Origin: WQXF01 sp031553615
GTDB taxonomy: Bacteria; Bacillota; Clostridia; Christensenellales; Aristaeellaceae
Direction: 5' to 3'
Assembly (NCBI GenBank): GCA_031553615.1
Contig: JAVBLJ010000013.1
Coordinates: 1-64,000, forward strand
DNA: 64,000 nucleotides
Under the pieces are notes generated by a model, which searched no databases, had not been told where the DNA came from, and saw only the letters and a list, made by a program, of their open reading frames with translations. The position numbers and the translations under genes are program-made. Positions 8,318 to 15,833 of this stretch are shown piece by piece (the stretch's first letter is position 1; every line of letters starts with the position of its first letter).

Positions 8318-8717
8318 GACGGCGGGCGCGCTGCTAGCCCTAATTGCGGGCATGGGGGTCGGGCTGGCCTCGTGCGCGTTCTGGCTGGCGCTCAAGCTGC
8401 CCATGCGCGTGATGGATATCTGCGACGCGGGCGGCACCCGCCTGTGCGGCTGGGCGATCGCACTGGGCGCGGGCGGTGGCGCGCTGATGGAGGGAATGGG
8501 CTGGACGCTGGCGCAAGGCGCGTGGCTGCTGGGGGCGTTCATGCTGCTGGCGGGCGCATTCGTGGGCATGGTAGCCTCTGCGCTCACCGAAACGCTGGAC
8601 GTGCTGCCCCAGCTATTCGACCGCATTGGCCTGGGCGAGGATTTGCGCATACTAGCCTGGGCGCTGGCGCTGGGCAAGGTGGCGGGAGCGGTGTTGGCCG
8701 CCTTACTCCAGCTATAG
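8310..8717 (+). CDS. spoVAB: Stage V sporulation protein AB
   Basis: 135 residues, almost entirely hydrophobic with four likely membrane helices, matching SpoVAB size and pattern (LMRVMDICD-like loop, then GWAIALGAGGGALME). The ATG at 8310 overlaps the end of spoVAA by eight bases and is preceded by GAGGTGAAGG. It is part of the dipicolinic acid channel system. A 115-bp spacer with a short tandem repeat follows it. Confidence 0.85.
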   Translation: MAETAGALLALIAGMGVGLASCAFWLALKLPMRVMDICDAGGTRLCGWAIALGAGGGALMEGMGWTLAQGAWLLGAFMLLAGAFVGMVASALTETLDVLPQLFDRIGLGEDLRILAWALALGKVAGAVLAALLQL

Positions 8718-8730
8718 GGATGAAAACATA

Positions 8731-8805
8731 ACGATTGTTAGCGAACCGATAGTTAACGAATCGACGGTTAACAAACCGATAGTAACCGAATCGAGAGCTC
8801 GAACG
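8731..8805 (+). repeat. Degenerate 15-bp tandem repeat between spoVAB and the next ORF
   Basis: About five units of a 15-bp motif, best seen as CCGATAGTTAACGAA (8746-8760) and CCGATAGTAACCGAA (8776-8790), with variants between and around. In one frame it would read as a five-residue periodic peptide, but no start codon serves that frame. It is AT-richer than the flanking DNA. Confidence 0.65.
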
Positions 8806-8832
8806 GACTGACCGCAAGGAGGTGCTCGGAGG

Positions 8833-9009
8833 ATGGCAAGGCAGAAGCCGCCGCTCGCTGAAACGGCGAACCAGGAACGGCATGCGGTGGTGCAATACGC
8901 GCTGTTGGAGCAGCCGCGCCCCGGAAACCGCGAAACCCGCATGCGGGAAACCGCCGGAACGTGGCTTGAACGAAGCGATCGAAACAATCGACCGGAGGGA
9001 TCGGCATGA
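8833..9009 (+). CDS. Small hypothetical protein coupled to spoVAC
   Basis: 58 residues, polar, rich in Glu, Arg and Gln (MARQKPPLAETANQERHAV..). It has no membrane segment. The ATG is preceded by a consensus AAGGAGG ten bases upstream, and its TGA overlaps the spoVAC ATG, so it is probably translated and couples spoVAC translation. I know no family. It may be a leader peptide for coupling or a small sporulation protein. Confidence 0.55.
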   Translation: MARQKPPLAETANQERHAVVQYALLEQPRPGNRETRMRETAGTWLERSDRNNRPEGSA

Positions 9010-9533
9010 GCGACCCATCGCAAAATCGAAACCCAAATCGGCAGCCGGGTCAGGCACAGGGTTCCCAGGCCGCGCAGCAAAACGGCCCGCAGAGTCCGCG
9101 CGCGCTGCAGTATCAGCAATTGGTCGCGCGGCTTTCGCCCAAGAGCGAGATGGGCAAGGGGCTACTGCGCGCATTCGTGGTAGGCGGGCTCATCTGCATG
9201 CTGGGTCAGCTCATCAACGATTTGGTCATCCATTTCTGGGCGCTCGACAAGGTTGCCGCCGCCACGGTCACCAGCATCGCCCTGGTGTTCATCGGCGCGT
9301 TTTTGACCGGAATCGGCGTGTACGATAAGATCGGCAAGTACGCGGGAGGCGGCTCCATCGTGCCCATCACCGGCTTTTCGAATTCCATTGTGGCCTCGGC
9401 CATGGAGTTCAAGCGCGAGGGCTTCGTGACCGGCGTGGGCGCGAAGATGTTCACCATCGCCGGGCCGGTGCTGGTGTACGGCATCGGTGCATCGGTGCTG
9501 GTAGGTATCATCCATTACTTCGTGGGGAGGTAG
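9006..9533 (+). CDS. spoVAC: Stage V sporulation protein AC
   Basis: 175 residues. A Gln/Asn-rich hydrophilic N-terminal extension of about 35 residues precedes the SpoVAC core (LLRAFVVGGLICMLGQLIND, then about four membrane helices and FSNSIVASAMEFKREGFVTG). SpoVAC is known as the mechanosensitive-type channel subunit releasing calcium-dipicolinate during germination. Bacillus SpoVAC is about 150 residues, so the low-complexity N-terminus is an addition. The start overlaps the preceding small ORF by four bases. Confidence 0.96.
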   Translation: MSDPSQNRNPNRQPGQAQGSQAAQQNGPQSPRALQYQQLVARLSPKSEMGKGLLRAFVVGGLICMLGQLINDLVIHFWALDKVAAATVTSIALVFIGAFLTGIGVYDKIGKYAGGGSIVPITGFSNSIVASAMEFKREGFVTGVGAKMFTIAGPVLVYGIGASVLVGIIHYFVGR

Positions 9534-9538
9534 GGCGA

Positions 9539-10579
9539 GTGAGCAACAAGCGCATCGGCAGGCAGACCATCGACCTGCCCTCCAAGCCGCGGGTGGCGGC
9601 CTATTCCTCCATCGTAGGCCCCAAGGAGGGGCAGGGGCCGCTGGCCGCCGGATTTGATCGGGTGCTCGACGATGACCTGGTGGGCCAGAAATCGTGGGAG
9701 TTGGCCGAAAGCAGTATGTTTGAGCAGTGCATCCGTCTAACGCTGAGCAAGGGCGGAATGCAGCCCGAGCAGGTGCATTTTATGATCGGCGGCGATTTGC
9801 TGAACCAGATCATTGCGGCCAGCTTCGCGGCGCGTCAGCTCGGCCTGCCCTTCATGGGCTTGTACGGCGCGTGCTCCACCATGGCGGAATCGCTGTGCGT
9901 GGGCGGCATGCTCATCGATGGCGGCATGGCGGATAGCGCGGTCTGCGCAGCCAGCAGCCACTTTTGCACGGCTGAGCGCCAATACCGGGCTCCGCTGGAG
10001 CTGGGCAACCAGCGCCCGCCCTCCGCGCAGTGGACGGTGACCGGCACCGGTTCCACGCTGCTGCGCACGGCTGAGCAGGCGCGCGGGTCGGCGGTCTGTG
10101 TTTCGCGCATTACCTGCGGACGTGTGGTGGATTTGGGCATTGCCGATGCCAACAACATGGGTGCGGCCATGGCTCCTGCCGCCGCCGATACGCTGTGTGC
10201 GCACTTCGACGATACCGGTCTCGCGCCTGAAGATTACGATCTGATCGTAACCGGGGATTTGGGCAGCCTGGGCCGCACGCTCTTGCTGGAGCTGATGCGC
10301 GATGCACACAAGCCCATCCCCGAGGCGGTCAGCATGGATTGCGGCATGATGATTTTTGCGCCGGAGCAGGATACCCACTGCGGGGGCAGCGGCTGCGGCT
10401 GCTCGGCCTCGGTGCTCAACAGCATGCTGATGCGCCGCCTGTCCCAGGGCGAGCTCAAGCGCATCCTTTTCATGGCCACGGGTGCGCTGCTCAGCCCGGT
10501 CAGCAGCATGCAGGGCGAAACCATTCCCGGCATTGCCCACGCGGTGGTGCTCGAACACGTGGCGAAGGGGGAGCGCTAA
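9539..10579 (+). CDS. spoVAD: Stage V sporulation protein AD
   Basis: 346 residues with a thiolase-like fold. SpoVAD binds dipicolinic acid directly and is one of the best conserved SpoVA proteins. Recognisable segments are SIVGPKEGQGPLAAGFD near the N-terminus, GLYGACSTMAES and SSHFCTAERQYR in the middle and GGSGCGCSASVLNS near the end. The start is GTG, preceded by GGGAGG, five bases after spoVAC. It is followed with a one-base gap by spoVAE. Confidence 0.98.
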   Translation: MSNKRIGRQTIDLPSKPRVAAYSSIVGPKEGQGPLAAGFDRVLDDDLVGQKSWELAESSMFEQCIRLTLSKGGMQPEQVHFMIGGDLLNQIIAASFAARQLGLPFMGLYGACSTMAESLCVGGMLIDGGMADSAVCAASSHFCTAERQYRAPLELGNQRPPSAQWTVTGTGSTLLRTAEQARGSAVCVSRITCGRVVDLGIADANNMGAAMAPAAADTLCAHFDDTGLAPEDYDLIVTGDLGSLGRTLLLELMRDAHKPIPEAVSMDCGMMIFAPEQDTHCGGSGCGCSASVLNSMLMRRLSQGELKRILFMATGALLSPVSSMQGETIPGIAHAVVLEHVAKGER

Positions 10580-10580
10580 C

Positions 10581-10946
10581 ATGTGGCTTTGGACATATTT
10601 GAAGGTGTTTGTGGTGGGCGGAGCGATTTGCAGCATCGGCCAGCTGCTGATATTGCGCACCAAGCTGACCTCAGCGCGCATACTGGTGGGCTACGTGACC
10701 GCCGGGGTGATCCTGGGCGCGCTGGGCATCTACAAGCCGATCGCGGAGTTTGCGGCGGCGGGCGCCACCGTGCCGCTGACTGGCTTCGGCTACGTGCTGG
10801 CCAAGGGCGCCATCGAAGCGGTCAACGAAAAAGGCCTGCTCGGCGCGTTTACCGGCGGCACCGCCGCCACCGCGGGCGGCATTGCGGCGGCGATCCTATT
10901 CGGCTATCTGGCCTCGGTCATCTTCAACCCGAAGATGAAGGATTAG
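10581..10946 (+). CDS. spoVAE: Stage V sporulation protein AE
   Basis: 121 residues with four membrane helices, sharing the pattern of SpoVAC (YLKVFVVGGAICSIGQLL, then TGFGYVLAKGAIEAVNEKG). The ATG follows a GGGGGAG site. It is the last gene of the spoVA operon and acts in the calcium-dipicolinate channel complex. Its last 23 bases overlap the 3' end of the convergent hydrolase gene. Confidence 0.96.
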   Translation: MWLWTYLKVFVVGGAICSIGQLLILRTKLTSARILVGYVTAGVILGALGIYKPIAEFAAAGATVPLTGFGYVLAKGAIEAVNEKGLLGAFTGGTAATAGGIAAAILFGYLASVIFNPKMKD

Positions 10947-11709
10947 TTGCGCCTTGCGAGTCAATATCGGCGAGGAAACCGAGCGTTTCTTCGCCGATTT
11001 TTTGCGCGTCGGCGGGCGCGAAATAGATGTGGCCCGAAGAGGGCAGCCACACGACCCGCGCCTCGGGCAGCGCGCGCGCCAGCCTGCGCACCCCCGAACT
11101 GCCCACCGATTCATCGTACGAGGCCTGCAGCACCAGCACCGGGCAGCGCACATCGCGAAGGCAGGAGCGGGTCGTACGCGATAGCCGCGTCAGCGAGAGC
11201 ATGGGCGCGGCCCAGCGCAGGTAGCCCCACAAGGGCCCCGACTGGATGCTGTTCGCCTGGCGGTAGGCGGCGAGGATATCGTCATCGTTTGCGGGTTTGC
11301 TAAACAGGATGCGCAGCGAGTAGCCCACCTGCTGCGGCGTGACGCGCGGCGCGAGCGCAGGGCTGAGCAGCACCAGCCCATCGAGGGCTGTGCCCCTGGC
11401 GGCGGCTTCCAGCGCCAGCAGGCAGCCCATGGAGTGGGCGAACACCACCACGTGGGAGTAGGCCGCGCAGGCTTCGGCGATAGCCTGTTCCGCGCCCTGC
11501 CGCCATTCGGCACTGCGCGCGCCGGCAAAGTCGCCTTGGGAGCCGCCATGGCCGGGCAGCAGCGCCGCCACGCAATCCCACCCGGCGGCGTGCAGCACCT
11601 TGCCCAGTGCGTGAAATTGCGCGGGTGAGCCCATGATGCCATGCAAGAACAACACTGCGCGGGGGAAGCCGCCGCGCAGCGCCCAGGGGGCGTGAGGGGA
11701 AGACTGCAT
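10924..11709 (-). CDS. Alpha/beta hydrolase (carboxylesterase / monoacylglycerol-lipase-like)
   Basis: 261 residues. It has an oxyanion segment FLHGIMGSP, a nucleophile elbow AHSMG with Ser93, and a terminal catalytic His in PSSGHIYF; the acidic residue is probably in QASYDESVG. The fold and the lid region (about 130-180) resemble the Est30/monoacylglycerol lipase group. The substrate is unknown. The ATG at 11709 is chosen because it follows AAAGGAG. The gene is convergent with spoVAE, the two 3' ends sharing 23 bases. Confidence 0.88.
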   Translation of the reverse strand: MQSSPHAPWALRGGFPRAVLFLHGIMGSPAQFHALGKVLHAAGWDCVAALLPGHGGSQGDFAGARSAEWRQGAEQAIAEACAAYSHVVVFAHSMGCLLALEAAARGTALDGLVLLSPALAPRVTPQQVGYSLRILFSKPANDDDILAAYRQANSIQSGPLWGYLRWAAPMLSLTRLSRTTRSCLRDVRCPVLVLQASYDESVGSSGVRRLARALPEARVVWLPSSGHIYFAPADAQKIGEETLGFLADIDSQGATNPSSSG

Positions 11710-11791
11710 GCAAGGCTCCTTTCTGTCCTCTCTGACCTGCTTCTTCTGCGTTGCCCTTCTGCGTTGCCCCTTCTGCACAGGCACAACGCTA

Positions 11792-11820
11792 TTGACGCAT
11801 CGCGCAGGACGTGGCATGAT
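11792..11820 (+). promoter_or_regulatory. Probable promoter of the chromate transporter pair
   Basis: TTGACG (11792-11797), 17 bases, CATGAT (11815-11820), about 57 bp before the start of the ORF at 11885. It lies in the divergent gap facing the hydrolase gene. Confidence 0.5.
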
Positions 11821-11884
11821 GGTTCAAGCTCGTCCGCGCCGCGTAAGCGCGGGGGAGCAGACCGTGTGCAAAGGGGAGTAGGGC

Positions 11885-12547
11885 ATGGAGAATGATGTTC
11901 AGGCAACCAATCAATCCACACCCAGGACGCGGCGGAAGATGTTTCTGACGCTGCTCAAGGTAGGGTCGTTCACCATTGGCGGCGGCTACGCGATGGTGCC
12001 CATCGTGCAGACCGAGTTCGTGGAAAAGCTGGGCTGGCTGGAGAAGGAGGAATTCCTTGATATCCTTGCGCTCTCGCAGGCCGCGCCTGGCGCGATGGTG
12101 ATCAACCTGTCGACTTACATAGGATATTCGCTGTTTGGCTTTTCCGGCGCGCTGGTGGCGCTGCTGGGCTCCGCGCTGCCTTCGCTGGTGATTATGAGCG
12201 TGTTGGCGTTGGTGTTTGCGCAGCTCAAGGCGAAGTTCGACGTGATGGAGCGCATGTTTTCCGCGATCAAGCCGGTGGTGGCCGGTATCATATTCGCAGC
12301 GGCCGTTAAAATGGTGGATAGCGTAGGCGCGACCTGGCTCAATTGCGTGCTGACCCTGGGCGCAATCGTAGCGGTGGCGGCGCTGGGTGTGAACCCCATA
12401 CTGTGCGTGGTTGCGGGCGGCGTGCTGGGCATGCTGCTGATGCGGGAGAAAACCAAAAAAGAAACGAAGAACGAGACAAAGATCGGAGCAAAAAGGAGCG
12501 AAGCAAAAAAGGAAGAAGCGAAAGAGGGAGGGGAGCGCGATGCTTGA
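11885..12547 (+). CDS. chrA: Chromate transporter (CHR family), first subunit
   Basis: 220 residues, one half of a CHR transporter. The motif FTIGGGYAMVPIVQ followed by LALSQAAPGAMVINLSTYIG is diagnostic of the family. About five to six membrane helices are present. It ends in an unusual highly charged Lys/Glu tail of about 35 residues. Short-chain CHR proteins work as heteromeric pairs that export chromate or move related oxyanions; the real substrate is often unknown. The ATG follows AAAGGGGAG. It overlaps the second subunit by eight bases. Confidence 0.9.
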   Translation: MENDVQATNQSTPRTRRKMFLTLLKVGSFTIGGGYAMVPIVQTEFVEKLGWLEKEEFLDILALSQAAPGAMVINLSTYIGYSLFGFSGALVALLGSALPSLVIMSVLALVFAQLKAKFDVMERMFSAIKPVVAGIIFAAAVKMVDSVGATWLNCVLTLGAIVAVAALGVNPILCVVAGGVLGMLLMREKTKKETKNETKIGAKRSEAKKEEAKEGGERDA

Positions 12548-13064
12548 GCTCATCCCCAGCCTGTTTCTTACCTTTTGGAAGATTGGTTCCTTCGCATTCG
12601 GCGGCGGCTTAGCGGTACTCAAGCTCATTGAGCAGGAGGTGGTGCGCGGTCATAGCTGGCTGACCGCCGCGCAGTTCGCCGAGCTGGTCGCTCTATCCGA
12701 AATGACGCCGGGACCCATCGCGATCAACTCCGCAACCTATGTGGGCATGGTGATCGCGGGCATTCCGGGCGCGATCGCCGCCACACTGGGCGTGGTGCTG
12801 ACCTCGTTTTTGCTGATGACGCTGCTGGCAAAGCTGCTCATGCGCATCAAGGATCATCCGCTCACCAAGGCCTTCTTCAAGGGATTGCGCCCGGTGGTTA
12901 CCGGGCTGATCACCTGCGCCGCCATCGCCATCGGCAAGGAAGCTATCCACGGCGAGGCGACAGTAGTGCTGGCGGTGGCCGGGTTCCTGGCGATCTATAA
13001 GTTCAAGGTGCACCCCATTTTAACCATGGGCATTGCGGCGGTGGTGGGCGTGCTGATATTCTAG
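12540..13064 (+). CDS. chrA: Chromate transporter (CHR family), second subunit
   Basis: 174 residues, the partner CHR half. FWKIGSFAFGGGLAVLKLIEQ and ALSEMTPGPIAINSATYVG match the family signatures seen in the first subunit, so the two are paralogous halves. The start lies inside the end of the first gene and follows GGAGGGGAG. Its stop is 21 bp before a palindromic element. Confidence 0.9.
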   Translation: MLELIPSLFLTFWKIGSFAFGGGLAVLKLIEQEVVRGHSWLTAAQFAELVALSEMTPGPIAINSATYVGMVIAGIPGAIAATLGVVLTSFLLMTLLAKLLMRIKDHPLTKAFFKGLRPVVTGLITCAAIAIGKEAIHGEATVVLAVAGFLAIYKFKVHPILTMGIAAVVGVLIF

Positions 13065-13085
13065 GCGAGGCGGAAAAAAGCCTAA

Positions 13086-13247
13086 GGCAATACCGCACAA
13101 ATCGTGCGCGCCGTAATTGCGGATCTTTTCGCGCTGCTCGGTGTCGCTCTTTCGGTCGCCGTAGCGGTGCCACGGCTTCCTCCAGGCTCCTTGATCAGCA
13201 CGAAAATCTCTCGCAATTCCAACGACACTCCTTTGTGCGGTATTGCC
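13086..13247. repeat. 162-bp palindromic interspersed element, diverged copy 3 (inverted)
   Basis: It has perfect 16-bp terminal inverted repeats (13086-13101 with 13232-13247) flanked by a CTAA direct repeat that may be a target duplication. The core matches the reverse complement of copies 1 and 2, for example GCGGATCTTTTC, CGTAGC and TCCAGGCTCCT. The terminal repeats differ from those copies while the length is the same. It sits exactly between two convergent genes, its right end touching the stop codon of the carboxypeptidase gene. Confidence 0.8.
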
Positions 13248-14768
13248 CTAACGGTACGAGCGCGTCTTGGGTTCCGGGATGCGCTTTTTTTGTTTGCGCG
13301 AGTGCCTGCGCTGCCGCTGGCCGCGCAGCAAGCGGAAGAGGGCCATGCCGATCAGCAGCAGCGAAAGCGGCACCACCAGGAATTCCAGCGAAAAACGCGG
13401 CAACAGGTTGGGGTCGGCCAGCGTATACGCCTGAATCTCCTCCAGGGAGAGGGGCGCATCCTTGCGCGCCTCGATGGAGCGGGTGGCGATCAGCTCGTAT
13501 TCCGCCGGGGGGCCGTCGTCCGGGGTGAAGGTCAGGTAGCCCATCACCTCGCCCTGGGTCACGGGCGCGCGTTCGGATCGGGTGATGCGTATCTGCGCCA
13601 GGGTGCTGAAATCATTCTTGATGCTTTGGATATAGTCGGCGCGGCCCACGATGGTGACCTTGCGCTCCTCGTCGACCGGCCGGATGCCCAGCTTCAGGTG
13701 GCCCCGATCCTTCGCGTCGCTCAGGTCGAAGCCGCCGATGTTGATCTCGCGGGGGGATAGGGCGTAGAGTTCCTCGACCGTGATGCTCTCATATTGCTTA
13801 AAGCCGTATTCCATCAAGCGCCGGGTATCGACCCACCGGCCCCTGTCCGAAGTGTACAGTACCACGCTGATCAGCTCCACGCCATCGCGTTCCGCCGCGG
13901 CCACGAAGCAATACATGGCGGCGGAGTGGAAGCCAGTCTTGATGCCGATGGCATCGGGGTAATAATAATCGTTCTCGGCATCCGATTTGCGGATGAAGGT
14001 ATCGTTGGTGATCAGCCTGCGGGCCGGGTGCTTGTTGGTGGCGGGCATGAGGTATTCCTCGGTACTCACCACGTCCCGGAAAAGGTCGAAATCCATGGCG
14101 ACCCGCGCAATGGCGGAAAGATCGCGCGCGGTGGTGTAATGATCGGGATCGTGGTAGCCATGGGGGTTGACAAAGTGTGTGTTGGTGCAGCCGTAAAACT
14201 CGGCGGCCTCGTTCATGCGCTCTACAAAGGCTTCCTGCGTGCCGGCGACATGTTCGGCCAGCGCCGCCGCGGCTTCGTTGCCCGAGCGCAGCATCATGCC
14301 GTACAGCAGATCCTTCTCGTTCACGGCCTCGCCCGCCACCACTGGGATCAGCGAGGAATCCTCGGGCTGGTCGACAGCGATGTCGCTGACCTCCACTTCC
14401 TCGGGCAGCTCGTCATATTCCATGCTCTGCACGGTCAGCAGCGCGGTCATGATCTTGGTGGTACTGGCGGGGTACAGCACCTCATCGGCGTTCTTTTCAA
14501 ACACGACCTCGCCGGATTTGCGCTCGATGAGGATGGCGGCGGTGGCGATCAGCTGATCGGGCACGAGCAGCTCGGGCCGCATATCGTCGTAAGATTCGGC
14601 GGCAGGATCGCGCGTAGGCTGCGGCAGCTTGGTCGGCTTGGGGGTTGCGGCCTTCGCGGCCAGCGCATGCGGCGGCACGCCCAGCACCAGCACGGCGCAT
14701 AGCAGCCAGGAGAATAGCTTTATCGGCAGCTTTATGAGCGCCCGCGAAATTCGCGAACTCGGCGGCAT
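13248..14768 (-). CDS. D-alanyl-D-alanine carboxypeptidase (PBP5/DacF type)
   Basis: 506 residues. The signal peptide ends near residue 39 (HALAAKA), followed by a proline/threonine linker. The penicillin-binding motifs are all present: STTK at 102-105, SGN at 162-164, KTG at 277-279. The C-terminal β-rich domain ends in a membrane segment and a basic tail (GQRQRRHSRKQKKR). It trims D-Ala from peptidoglycan stem peptides. Sporulation-specific DacF lies near spoIIA/spoVA in many Firmicutes, so the 2.3-kb distance from spoVAE makes DacF plausible, but this is inference. The start at 14768 follows AAGGAGTG. Confidence 0.93.
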   Translation of the reverse strand: MPPSSRISRALIKLPIKLFSWLLCAVLVLGVPPHALAAKAATPKPTKLPQPTRDPAAESYDDMRPELLVPDQLIATAAILIERKSGEVVFEKNADEVLYPASTTKIMTALLTVQSMEYDELPEEVEVSDIAVDQPEDSSLIPVVAGEAVNEKDLLYGMMLRSGNEAAAALAEHVAGTQEAFVERMNEAAEFYGCTNTHFVNPHGYHDPDHYTTARDLSAIARVAMDFDLFRDVVSTEEYLMPATNKHPARRLITNDTFIRKSDAENDYYYPDAIGIKTGFHSAAMYCFVAAAERDGVELISVVLYTSDRGRWVDTRRLMEYGFKQYESITVEELYALSPREINIGGFDLSDAKDRGHLKLGIRPVDEERKVTIVGRADYIQSIKNDFSTLAQIRITRSERAPVTQGEVMGYLTFTPDDGPPAEYELIATRSIEARKDAPLSLEEIQAYTLADPNLLPRFSLEFLVVPLSLLLIGMALFRLLRGQRQRRHSRKQKKRIPEPKTRSYR

Positions 14769-14908
14769 GGGGACACTCCTTCCACAATGGAGGATGATGC
14801 CTGGAAATACGGGAATTCGGTGGCAATACACCTGCGCATACAGGATACACAAACTGCAGGGTTTTAGTCAGTCCCACGCAATGTGTGAAGTTGTAACAGC
14901 ATTTGTTT

Positions 14909-14917
14909 ATCATAGCA
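14909..14917 (-). promoter_or_regulatory. Possible extended -10 promoter for the carboxypeptidase gene
   Basis: On the minus strand, TGCTATGAT (an extended -10, TGnTATGAT) about 140 bp upstream of the start. No good -35 is visible. The 369-bp divergent gap (14769-15137) holds this, the promoter and palindrome of the response regulator, and no gene. Confidence 0.4.
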
Positions 14918-15018
14918 CGTTTCCTTTTGTTTGTATAGTTGAAGGATTGAGGGCCAGAAAGCGCTCAGGCCGCTTTTTTGCCCCCATATCGCCATAAAAA
15001 TGCGTCGGGTTATTACGG

Positions 15019-15042
15019 AAATTGCAAAAATTATTGCAATTT
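15019..15042. promoter_or_regulatory. 24-bp palindromic operator-like site
   Basis: Perfect 9-bp arms, AAATTGCAA and TTGCAATTT, separated by six bases. It lies 14 bp upstream of the -35 of the response regulator promoter, a place suited to an activator or an autoregulating response regulator. Confidence 0.55.
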
Positions 15043-15056
15043 GATGCGCAAGCATC

Positions 15057-15085
15057 TTGTTTTTCGCTTCCAATACGGGTACAAT
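15057..15085 (+). promoter_or_regulatory. SigA-type promoter of the response regulator operon
   Basis: TTGTTT (15057-15062), 17 bases, TACAAT (15080-15085), 52 bp upstream of the ATG. Confidence 0.75.
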
Positions 15086-15137
15086 ATTTCCATGTAGTTT
15101 AACCTGCCGCATTTGGCAGGCGAAAGGTGGATACCCA

Positions 15138-15833
15138 ATGGCGAACAAGCGCGTTTTGCTTGTAGACGATGAGCCTCTCATCGTCAAAGGGCTTCGCTTT
15201 AGCCTGGAACAAGATGGATACGATGTAGAATCCGCCGCCGATGGCGAGGAAGCTATTTCAAAATTCTTTGCTAGCCAGTTCGATCTCGTGCTGCTTGACG
15301 TCATGTTGCCCAAGCTGAGCGGGACAGAGGTGTGCCAGCGTATCCGCGAACGTTCCGCTGTGCCTATCATCATGCTGACCGCCAAGGGCGAGGACATGGA
15401 CAAAATTCTGGGCCTGGAATATGGCGCGGATGATTACATGACCAAACCCTTCAACATCCTGGAGGTCAAGGCGCGCATCAAAAGCGTGTTGCGCCGCATT
15501 GTGCCTACGGGTGCGCCCGAGGAAAAGAAGGTCATCCGCGTGCGCGACATGGAGGTCAACCTTGTCAACCGCTCGGTGACGCTGGCGGGCAAGGAAGTGA
15601 AGCTGACGGCCAAGGAGTTCGATCTGCTGCAGCTGTTCATCACCAATCGGGGCAAGGTGTATAGCCGCGAGAACATGCTCGAAACCGTATGGAAGTACGA
15701 TTACCTGGGCGATATGCGCACGGTGGACGTGCACATCCGCCGCCTGCGCGAAAAGATTGAACGCAATACGGCTCAGCCCGAGTTCATCTTTACCAAATGG
15801 GGAGTGGGTTACTATTTCACGGACAAGGATTAA
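15138..15833 (+). CDS. OmpR/PhoB-family response regulator
   Basis: 231 residues. The receiver domain (1-120) has the acidic pair at residues 10-11 and the phosphoacceptor Asp54 in LVLLDVMLPK. The C-terminal winged helix (about 135-231) has the typical LTAKEFDLLQLF and VDVHIRRLREKIE segments. It resembles WalR/PhoP-type regulators. The ATG follows AAAGGTGG. Its gene heads a run with a sensor kinase and two GerMN-domain proteins, so these may be its output or accessory proteins. Confidence 0.95.
   Translation: MANKRVLLVDDEPLIVKGLRFSLEQDGYDVESAADGEEAISKFFASQFDLVLLDVMLPKLSGTEVCQRIRERSAVPIIMLTAKGEDMDKILGLEYGADDYMTKPFNILEVKARIKSVLRRIVPTGAPEEKKVIRVRDMEVNLVNRSVTLAGKEVKLTAKEFDLLQLFITNRGKVYSRENMLETVWKYDYLGDMRTVDVHIRRLREKIERNTAQPEFIFTKWGVGYYFTDKD

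Noticed and set aside
11749..11775. Short tandem repeat of TTCTGCGTTGCCC
   Set aside because: Only two units; too short to interpret beyond local slippage.
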